A stretch of DNA of 64,000 nt, from contig NZ_AP022870.1 in assembly GCF_011764545.1 (NCBI RefSeq), positions 496,001 to 560,000 of the forward strand, read 5' to 3'. Of the stretch, positions 18,150-26,400 are shown one piece after another. Position 1 is the stretch's first letter; every line of letters starts with the position of its first letter. Under the pieces are notes generated by a model. It worked only from the letters and a program-made list of their open reading frames with translations, ran no database searches and was not told the DNA's origin. The translations under genes and the position numbers were made by a program. The stretch comes from Phytohabitans flavus (GTDB lineage: Bacteria; Actinomycetota; Actinomycetes; Mycobacteriales; Micromonosporaceae).

Positions 18150-18167
18150 CCCCCGCCAGCGCGGGGG
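18150..18167 (+). other. Small GC hairpin between the CcdA-like and AhpD-like genes
   Basis: A perfect 7-bp stem (CCCCCGC at 18150-18156, GCGGGGG at 18161-18167) with a CAGC loop and no T-run. It may tune readthrough or translation of the downstream gene. Confidence 0.4.
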
Positions 18168-18183
18168 AGTGACGGAGAAGGCG

Positions 18184-19241
18184 ATGGTTGCCGGGCGGGT
18201 CATCTCATCCGTTGTCCAGCGACAGGTCAAGTACGTGGTGCCGGTGCCGCCGGCCGCCGCGCGCGACGTGGTGGCGGCCGTGTACCAGCAGGCGGCGGAG
18301 GAGATGCGGCTGGTGGTGCCGCCGGTCCTGCTGCACTCGCCCTCACCGCCGGCGTTGGCCGCGTACTGGGCGCTGATGCGCGAGCCGCTGATGACCGGGG
18401 GAGCGGTCGACCGCCTGGGCAAGGAGGCGGTCGCCGCCGCGGTGTCGGTCGCCAACATCTGCCCGTACTGCGTCGACATGCACAGCACGGGGATGTACGA
18501 CCTGTCCACCGAGCACGACGCGGAGGCCATCGCCGCGGACCGGTTGGACGACGTCGCCGACGTCCGGGTACGTGCCCTCGCCAGTTGGGCCCGGGTCGCG
18601 CACCAGCCGGACGCGCCCGCGGCGGTGCGCCCACCGTTCCAGGAGGACGAGCGGGCCGAGCTCGTGGGTGTGGTGGTGAGCTTCCACTACCTGAGCCGGA
18701 TGGTGAACGTCTTCCTCGCCAACTTCCTGCTGCCGCCGAGGCTCAGCCCCGGGCCCGGCGCCGCTTCAAGCACGGCATCAGCCGGGTGCTCAGCGCGTCG
18801 CTGCGGGAGATCCGCGAGCCCGGGCGGTCGCTGCCCCTGCTGCCGGACGCGCCGCTGCCGCCCGACGCGGGCTGGGCCGTCGGCAACCCCACCGTCGCCT
18901 CGGCGGTGGCCCGGTCGTACGCGGCGTTCGAGGCCGCCGGTGAGCGTGCCCTGTCACCGGCGGTACGGGCGCTGGTGCGCCAGCGGCTGGACGGCTGGCG
19001 CGGCGAGGAGACCGGGCTCAGCCGGGAGTGGTGCGAGGACCTCATCGCCGCGCTGCCCGAGCCCGACCGTGCCGCGGCCCGACTGGCCTTGCTGACCGCC
19101 CTGGCCTCGTACCAGGTGGACGAAGAGACCGTCCGGGAGTTCCGGCTGCGTGGGCACTCCGCCGCCGACCTGATCGACGCCGCCGCGTGGGCCAGCTTCA
19201 CCGCAGCGCGCCGCGTGGGCGGCTGGCACCTGCCGGCCTGA
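18184..19241 (+). CDS. AhpD-like protein (copy 2) with CxxC redox motif (frame broken once)
   Basis: About 352 aa after repair, from ATG 18184 behind GGAG; GTG 18169 is the alternative. It is a paralogue of the 15928 gene: VSVANICPYCVDMHSTGMY carries the CxxC, VSFHYLSRMVNVFLANF matches VAFHYLNRMVNVFLAES, and the end WASFTAARRVGGW matches copy 1. The frame breaks at 18747-18750, where CCCC needs a fifth C. Possible role: disposal of peroxide or reduction of a disulfide, with electrons from the CcdA-like neighbour; this is inference. Confidence 0.75.
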
Positions 19242-19444
19242 GACACCGGGTCTTCATCCGGAGCGTGCGCAGAGCTACCGCATTATCAACGATCGATTGC
19301 GCCGGCCGTGCAGAAAATGAATAGTGGCACTCACCAGAATCGAATTTCTGGCATCGGCGAGCACGTCTGAAGAAGGCCCAGAGCACGTCCGGAGATGACG
19401 TGCGTTGCACCCTTTGCGAGGCTCAATCCAGCCCACTCTCCACG

Positions 19445-20446
19445 ATGGGTAATTCGATGTTTGGGGGAGAGTTGACCGGTGTATGGCCAGCGCTGAGGCG
19501 CCGCATTCTGACACCTAACATGTCGGCGACAAGATTGGACGTCCGAGGATTCAACGAGAAAAGCCCAGCCGCCAAAGAGCTGCTGGAGCGGGTCGGCCGG
19601 ACGTTTCTCACCGGTTACGCCTATGCCGCCGAGGCGCGGACGCCATTGGATGCGGAGGAACGCCTCGAAGAAATCCCGACGCGCTTTCGCGGATTCGCTT
19701 ACGAGGGCGCGGCAATGGGATTCGCCGTCCGGGACGCACTGCCATTCGGCAGCGGTGGGCTTCTCTCCCGATTCATCGCCGGTCGCGGCGCGGCGCACAT
19801 CTACATGGTCATCGTCGGGGTGGGTTGGGCCATGGCCCGGGTGCCCCGCGCTTCGTGGTCGAAGATCGCGCCGACCGACCCGCTGCTGCGGTGGCTCGCG
19901 CTGGACGGGTACGGCTTCCACCAGGCGTACTTCCGCACCCAGCGGTACGTGCACGAGCAGTACCGCGAGGAGCGGTTCCCGTGGCCCTCGGATGGGCCGA
20001 GGTGGCACGCCGACCGCGTCATCGACCAGGGCATCGGCCGGGCGATGTGGTTCGTCGGCGGCACCGACGCCGACCTCGTCGCGTCGATGATCGAGAAGTT
20101 TCCCGAGCAGCGGCGGGCGGACCTCTTCGCCGGCGCCGGGCTGGCCGCCACCTACGCGGGTGGGGCCGACGAGGCGGAGCTGCGGTCGTTCTGGGACCGC
20201 GCCGGCGAGTACCGGCCACAGGTCGCGCAGGGCGCCTCGTTCGCCGCGTCGGCCCGCGTCCTCGCCGGCCTGGTGGTGCCGCACAACGAGGTCGCGACCG
20301 AAGTGTTCTGCGGCATGGCGGTCGCCGAGGCGGCGGAGGTGAGCACCCGGACGCGTCCCGACGGACCGGTCCGGGGCGAGATCCCCGCGTTCGAGGTGTG
20401 GCGCCAGCGCATCGCCAACGAGTTCGTGTCGATCGGAAGGTGCTAG
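19445..20446 (+). CDS. unbL: Enediyne biosynthesis protein UnbL/E3 (DUF1702)
   Basis: About 333 aa. First gene of the enediyne core run. DUF1702 features include RLDVRGFNEKSPAAKELLERVG, RGFAYEGAAMGFAVRDAL, LRWLALDGYGFHQAYFRT, VIDQGIGRAMWFVGG and ADLFAGAGLAATYAGG. The protein family is one of five genes constant in enediyne cassettes (unbL, unbV, unbU, pksE, te), but its reaction is unknown. The start is uncertain: ATG 19445, ATG 19457 or TTG 19472. The last lies just behind GGGGGAG and best matches the length of the 12520 paralogue. UnbV begins three bases past the stop codon. Confidence 0.9.
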   Translation: MGNSMFGGELTGVWPALRRRILTPNMSATRLDVRGFNEKSPAAKELLERVGRTFLTGYAYAAEARTPLDAEERLEEIPTRFRGFAYEGAAMGFAVRDALPFGSGGLLSRFIAGRGAAHIYMVIVGVGWAMARVPRASWSKIAPTDPLLRWLALDGYGFHQAYFRTQRYVHEQYREERFPWPSDGPRWHADRVIDQGIGRAMWFVGGTDADLVASMIEKFPEQRRADLFAGAGLAATYAGGADEAELRSFWDRAGEYRPQVAQGASFAASARVLAGLVVPHNEVATEVFCGMAVAEAAEVSTRTRPDGPVRGEIPAFEVWRQRIANEFVSIGRC

Positions 20447-20449
20447 CAC

Positions 20450-22477
20450 ATGGCCCAGAGAGTTGGCTGGCTGCGCAGGCAGCTGCCCGGAATCGTCGCC
20501 TTGGCGCTGGTCGCGACGCTGTTCCAGGTGTCCCGGCTGCCCACCGCGACCGCCGCCGAGCTGGAGAGCATGGCGAGCAGGTACGCGTTCACGCCGATGT
20601 CGATCGCGATGCCGGGCGGGTACCCGCAGCAGACGATCCGCAAGGTGAACAAGGACTACAAGAACATCGACGCCTGGATCTCCTCCGTGGGCGCCGGCGT
20701 GGCGATGAACGACCTGGACGGCGACGGGCTCGCGAACGACCTCTGCATCACCGACCCGCGCATCGACCAGGTCGTGGTGACGCCGGTGCCGGGTGCGAGC
20801 GCCGGCCGGTACGCGCCGTTCGCGCTCAACCCCGGTGCGCTGCCGATGGGCGTCGCCATGGCGCCGATGGGCTGCCTGCCCGGCGACTTCAACGAGGACG
20901 GGCGGATGGACGTGCTCGTCTACCTGTGGGGCCGCACGCCGATCGTCTACCTGGCGCGGGCAGCCGAGGAGTCGGCCACCACCGGCACGACCGACCTCAC
21001 CGCGGCGTCGTTCCAGGCCACCGAGCTCGTCCCCGGCGGACGCGGCCCGGACTACACGGGTCCACTGTGGAACTCGAACTCCGCCGCCGCGGACGACTTC
21101 GACGGTGACGGCCACCTCGACATCTACATCGGCAACTACTTCCCGCACGGCCCGGTGCTGGACGACACCAAGAGCACCGGCGTGGCGATGAACCACTCCA
21201 TGTCCAACGCGTTCAACGGCGGCGAGGACTACTTCTTCCGCTGGACCGAGGCCACCGCGGGCGCGCAGCCCACGGCAACGTTCGAGATGGTCGCCGACGT
21301 GCTGCCCCGCAACGTCTCCAAGGGCTGGGTGCTCGCCTCCGGCGCCAACGACCTCGACGGCGACCAGCTGCCGGAGCTGTACCTCGCGCACGACTTCGGC
21401 CCCGACCGCCTGCTCTACAACCAGTCGACCCCGGGCCGCATCAAGTTCTCCCCGGTCAAGGCCGTACGCAAGCCGTTGGTGCCCAAGTCGAAGCGGATCG
21501 GCGCGGACTCGTTCAAGGGTATGGGCGTCGACTTCGGCGACCTCGACGGTGACGGCCTCTACGACATGTACGTCAGCAACATCACCACCTCGTTCGGCCT
21601 GGAGGAGAGCCACTTCGCGTTCATGAGCACCGCCAAGGACGTGGACGACCTGCGGGCCCAGCTCGGCAACGGCAAGGCGCCGTACGTGGACCGCAGCGCG
21701 CCGCTCGGTCTGGCCTGGTCCGGGTGGGGCTGGGACGTCAAGCTCGCCGACTTCAACAACAGCGGCTCGCTCGCCGTCGCGCAGACCACCGGGTTCGTGA
21801 AGGGCGAGGTCAACCGCTGGCCGCAGCTCCAGGAGCTCGCCATGGCCAACGACCTCGCGCTGGACAACCCGCACTGGTGGCCGCACGTGGTCGCCGGCGA
21901 CGACGTCGGCGGCAGCCAGCGCATGCACTTTTTCGTCAAGGGCGAGGACGGGCGCTACGTGAACCTGGCCGGTGAGCTCGGCCTGGACATCCCGGTACCG
22001 ACCCGCGGCATCGCCACCGGCGACGCGGACGGCGACGGCCTCCTCGACTTCGCGGTCGCCCGCCAGTGGGACGCGCCGGTCTACTACCAGAACGACAGCG
22101 AGTCCTCGGGTGCGTTCCTCGGCCTGCGGCTGACCCACCCGGCCGCGCCGGCCGGCGCCACGGACGAGGCGGAGAAGCCCGCGGCCGATGCCGCGACGGC
22201 GACCACTGGTGCGGCGACCGGCTCCCCGGTTGTCGGCGCCCAGGTGACGGTGACGACCGAGGACGGGCGCAAGCTGCTCGGCCGGGTCGACGGCGGCAGC
22301 GGCCACTCCGGCAAGCGCAGCCACGAGGTGCACATCGGCCTCGGCGAGAACGTCACCGGGACGGTGCAGGTGCACCTGCGGTGGCGGGACCGCGCCGGAG
22401 AGGTGCACGAGCAAGACCTACGACTGACCCCGGGCTGGCACTCGCTCGAGCTCGGCGCCCTGGCCCTGGAGAGGTGA
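20450..22477 (+). CDS. unbV: Enediyne biosynthesis protein UnbV/E4 (FG-GAP and ASPIC domains)
   Basis: 675 aa. The N-terminus is a signal peptide or anchor (LPGIVALALVATLFQVS). It is followed by FG-GAP/VCBS repeats with Ca-binding DxDGDG loops (NDLDGDGLAND near residue 85, DDFDGDGHLD, GDLDGDGLYD, GDADGDGLLD), a seven-bladed-propeller pattern. The C-terminal ASPIC/UnbV domain (VVGAQVTVTTEDGRKLLGR to LTPGWHSLELG) is preceded by an Ala/Thr-rich linker. UnbV proteins are invariant in enediyne cassettes; function unknown, probably extracytoplasmic. It sits between unbL and unbU with spacings of three and five bases. Confidence 0.93.
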   Translation: MAQRVGWLRRQLPGIVALALVATLFQVSRLPTATAAELESMASRYAFTPMSIAMPGGYPQQTIRKVNKDYKNIDAWISSVGAGVAMNDLDGDGLANDLCITDPRIDQVVVTPVPGASAGRYAPFALNPGALPMGVAMAPMGCLPGDFNEDGRMDVLVYLWGRTPIVYLARAAEESATTGTTDLTAASFQATELVPGGRGPDYTGPLWNSNSAAADDFDGDGHLDIYIGNYFPHGPVLDDTKSTGVAMNHSMSNAFNGGEDYFFRWTEATAGAQPTATFEMVADVLPRNVSKGWVLASGANDLDGDQLPELYLAHDFGPDRLLYNQSTPGRIKFSPVKAVRKPLVPKSKRIGADSFKGMGVDFGDLDGDGLYDMYVSNITTSFGLEESHFAFMSTAKDVDDLRAQLGNGKAPYVDRSAPLGLAWSGWGWDVKLADFNNSGSLAVAQTTGFVKGEVNRWPQLQELAMANDLALDNPHWWPHVVAGDDVGGSQRMHFFVKGEDGRYVNLAGELGLDIPVPTRGIATGDADGDGLLDFAVARQWDAPVYYQNDSESSGAFLGLRLTHPAAPAGATDEAEKPAADAATATTGAATGSPVVGAQVTVTTEDGRKLLGRVDGGSGHSGKRSHEVHIGLGENVTGTVQVHLRWRDRAGEVHEQDLRLTPGWHSLELGALALER

Positions 22478-22482
22478 CGGAC

Positions 22483-23490
22483 ATGGCCGAGACTCAGAAG
22501 GCACCACGGCACGATCCCAAAGTGATCAAGGCACTCCGCAACTTCGCCATCTCGATCACCGTTTTCAACATCCTCGGCTTCACCATCTTCGGCTTCGAGC
22601 AGCCGTGGACCTGGCCGTTCATCGCCATCCTGACCGGCTACACGATCGAGATCGCGCTGGAGATCATCGGAGCCCGCGCGGAGGGCCGCTCGCCGCGGTT
22701 CATGGGCAACGGGGTACGCGGCATGGTGGAGTTCCTCTACCCGGCCCACATCACCAGCCTCGCGCTCAACATGCTGATCTACGTCAACGACCAGGTCTGG
22801 GCGATGATGTTCGGGGTGGCGGTCGCGATCGGCGCCAAGTGGGTGCTGCGGGCGCCGGTGCGCGGCCGGCTGCGCCACTACATGAACCCGTCGAACTTCG
22901 GCATCGCGGTGATCCTGCTGGTGTTCCCGTGGGCCAGCGTCGCGCCGCCGTACCACTTCACCGAGCACGTCAGCGGTCCCGTCGACTGGATCATCCCGGC
23001 GGTCATCGTCCTCGGCGGCACCATGATCAACGGCATGCTCACCGGCCGGATGTGGCTGATCATGGGTTGGCTTGTCGCGTTCGCGCTCCAGGGCATCTTC
23101 CGCGGCATCGTGCTGGACACGTCGATACCGGGTGCTCTGATCATGATGACCGGCGTCGCGTTCGTGCTCTTCACCAACTACATGGTCACCGACCCCGGTA
23201 CGAGCCCGTCGCGTCCCGCCGCCCAGATCGCCTTCGGCGCCGGCGTCGCGATCGTGTACGGCATCATCACCGGCGCCGGCATCGCGTACGGGATCTTCTT
23301 CGCCACCGCACTCGTCTGCCTGACCCGCGGCGGCTTCCACTGGGCGCTCTACTTCGTCAACAAGGCCCGCGAGGAGCGCGAGGCGGCCGAGCGTGCCGCC
23401 GCCCTGGCGGCAGCACCGCCCGAGCCGGCGGTCGCGGTGGTCTCGCCCAACGGCAAAGACCACACCGAGAAAGAGGTCGTGAACGCATGA
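22483..23490 (+). CDS. unbU: Enediyne biosynthesis membrane protein UnbU/E5
   Basis: 335 aa with eight or more hydrophobic segments. Two stretches, MNPSNFGIAVILLVFPW and MVTDPGTSPSRPAAQ, resemble the NPSxFG and TDPxTSP signatures of the RnfD/NqrB family of membrane redox subunits. This suggests a membrane electron-transfer role; no UnbU reaction is established. The C-terminal tail is charged and Ala-rich. It overlaps the pksE start by four bases (ATGA), a sign of translational coupling in the core cassette. Confidence 0.92.
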   Translation: MAETQKAPRHDPKVIKALRNFAISITVFNILGFTIFGFEQPWTWPFIAILTGYTIEIALEIIGARAEGRSPRFMGNGVRGMVEFLYPAHITSLALNMLIYVNDQVWAMMFGVAVAIGAKWVLRAPVRGRLRHYMNPSNFGIAVILLVFPWASVAPPYHFTEHVSGPVDWIIPAVIVLGGTMINGMLTGRMWLIMGWLVAFALQGIFRGIVLDTSIPGALIMMTGVAFVLFTNYMVTDPGTSPSRPAAQIAFGAGVAIVYGIITGAGIAYGIFFATALVCLTRGGFHWALYFVNKAREEREAAERAAALAAAPPEPAVAVVSPNGKDHTEKEVVNA

Positions 23491-26400
23491 CGCGGATCGC
23501 AATCGTCGGCATGGCCTGCCGCTACCCGGACGCCACTTCGCCCCGCGAGCTGTGGGAGAACGCGCTCGCCGGCCGCCGCGCCTTCCGCCGGCTGCCGGAC
23601 GTGCGGATGCGGCTCGAGGACTACTGGGACCCGGACCCGGCCACACCGGACCGCTTCTACGCGCGCAACGCCGCGGTCATCGAGGGGTACGAGTTCGACC
23701 GGATCGCCTACAAGGTCGCCGGCAGCACGTACCGCTCCACGGACCTCACCCACTGGCTCGCGCTCGACACTGCGGCGCTCGCCCTGGCCGACGCGGGCTT
23801 CCCGATGGCCGAGGGGCTGCCCCGCGAACGCACCGCCGTGGTGGTGGGCAACACGCTCACCGGCGAGTTCTCCCGGGCCAACCAGCTGCGGCTGCGCTGG
23901 CCGTACGTGCGCCGCATGGTCGCCGCCGCGCTCAAGGAGCAGGAGTGGGACGACGACCAGCTGACCTCGTTCCTGGACGGCTTCGAGTCGACGTTCAAGA
24001 GCCCCTTCCCGGCGGTCGACGAGGACACCCTGGCCGGTGGCCTCTCCAACACGATCGCCGGCCGGATCTGCAACCACTTCGACCTCAAGGGCGGCGGCTT
24101 CACGGTCGACGGCGCCTGCTCCTCCTCGCTGCTGTCGGTCGCGACCGCGAGCAAGAACCTCATCGACGGTGAGGTGGACGTCGCGGTCGCCGGCGGGGTG
24201 GACCTCTCGATCGACCCGTTCGAGATCATCGGGTTCGCCAAGACCGGTGCGCTCGCCAAGGGCGACATGAAGGTGTACGACCGCGGTTCCAACGGCTTCT
24301 GGCCGGGCGAGGGCTGCGGGATGGTCGTGCTGATGCGGGAGCAGGAGGCGGTCGCCGCCGGGCACCGCGTCTACGCCACGATCGCCGGCTGGGGGATCTC
24401 CTCGGACGGCAAGGGCGGCATCACCCGGCCCGAGGTGAGCGGGTACCAGCTCGCACTGCGCCGCGCGTACGAGCGGGCCGGCTTCGGCATCGGCACGGTG
24501 AGCCTCTTCGAGGGACACGGCACCGGCACCGCGGTCGGCGACGCGACCGAGCTCCAGGCGCTGTCGCTGGCCCGGCGGGGCGCCGACCCCGACGCGGCAC
24601 CCGCCGCGATCAGCTCGGTGAAGGCGATGATCGGCCACACCAAGGCCGCCGCCGGCGTGGCCGGCCTCATCAAGGCCGCGATGGCGGTACACCAGGAGGT
24701 CCTGCCGCCGGCGATCGGCTGCGTCGACCCGCACCCGTTGCTGACGGAGGACTCGGCGGCGCTGCGGGTGCTGCGCAAGGCCGAGGCGTGGCCTTCCGGC
24801 ATGCCGGTGCGCGCCGGTATCACGGCCATGGGGTTCGGCGGCATCAACACCCACGTGGTACTGGACAAGTCGGACCTGCCGCGGCGTACCTCGTTCGACA
24901 CCCGTACCCGCGCGCTGGCCTCGTCGGCGCAGGACGTCGAGCTGCTGGTCGTCGACGGCGCGACGCCGCAGGAGCTGCGCGAGCGGCTGGGCCGGCTGGT
25001 CGACTTCGTGCCCGCGCTGGCGTTCGCCCAGCTCGCCGACCTGGCCGCCACGCTCCACCGGGAGCTGCGCGACCTGCCGTACCGCGCGGCCGTCGTGGTC
25101 TCCTCGCCGGACGACGCGGAGGCCCGGCTGCGCCGGGTCTGCGACGCGCTCGACGCCGGTGAGACCACGCTCTTCGCCGCCGACGGGCGCAGCTTCCTCG
25201 GCCACGCCAGCGGGCCCGGCCGGATCGGGTACCTCTTCCCGGGCCAGGGCTCGGGAAGGGGCACGAGCGGCGGTGCGCTGCGCCGCCGGTTCCCCGAGGT
25301 GGACGAGGTGTACGCCGGGGCGGCGCTGCCCACCGGCGGCGACATGGTGGCCACCGCGGTGGCCCAGCCGCGGATCGTCACCGGTTCGCTGGCCGGCCTG
25401 CGCGCCCTCTCCACCCTCGGCCTGGAGGCGACCGTCGCGGTCGGCCACAGCCTGGGCGAGATCTCGGCGCTTCAGTGGGCCGGCGCGATGGACGAGGAGA
25501 CGCTGCTGCGCGTCGCCGCCGTCCGGGGCCGGACGATGACCGAGCACAGCGCCTCCGGCACCATGGCCGGCATCGGTGCGTCGCCGGAGACGGTCAGCGC
25601 GCTCATCGCCGGCCTGCCGGTCGTGATCGCCGGCTACAACGGGCCGACCCAGACGGTCATCGCCGGCACGGTCGAGGCGATCGAGGCGGCCGCCGGCAAG
25701 GCCGCCGAGGCCGGCCTCCAGTGCACCCGGCTGTCGGTGTCGCACGCGTTCCACTCGCCGCTGGTGGCACCGGCGGCGGCCGCGTTCGGCGACCGGCTCG
25801 CCGCCGAGCGGTTCGGCCGGGTCGGGCGGCGCATCGTCTCCACCGTCACGGGTGAGGCGCTGGCGCCGGAGACCGACGTACCGGCCCTGCTGCACCGGCA
25901 GATCACCGACCCGGTGCTCTTCGCCCAGGCGGTCGCGCTCGCCGCGAAGGACATCGACCTGCTCGTCGAGGTCGGGCCGGGGCGGGTGCTCAGCGGGCTC
26001 GCCAGCGGCACCACGGACGTGCCGGCGGTCGCCCTGGACACCGACGACGAGTCGCTGGCCGGGCTGCTTCGCGTGGTCGCCGCCGCGTACGTCGTCGGCG
26101 CCGCGGGCGTGCACGCCACGCTGTTCCACGGCCGGTTGACCCGGCCGCTCCAGGTGGGCGCCGAGTTCAAGTTCTTCGCCAGCCCGTGCGAGGCCGCCCC
26201 GGTGGTGGACGTGCGGGGCGGCGTAGGGCAGGCCGCGGTCGCGGCCACGAGCGCGCCCGCGCTGCCCGCCGACCCGACCGAGTCCAGTGTGGACGTGCTG
26301 CGACGGCTGGCGGCCGAGCGGGCCGAGCTGCCGATGGACATGGTCCGCGAGGACAGCCGGCTCCTGGACGACCTGCACCTGAGCTCGATCACGGTCGGCC

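Noticed and set aside
19331..22414. 1027-codon open frame on the minus strand
   Set aside because: It lies opposite unbL and unbV, is His/Arg/Gly-rich without domains, and is typical antisense frame noise in high-GC DNA.
22605..23486. Open frame extending pksE upstream by about 290 codons
   Set aside because: It is the shadow of unbU in another frame. The conserved KS start MTRIAIVG and the ATGA overlap place the real start at 23487.
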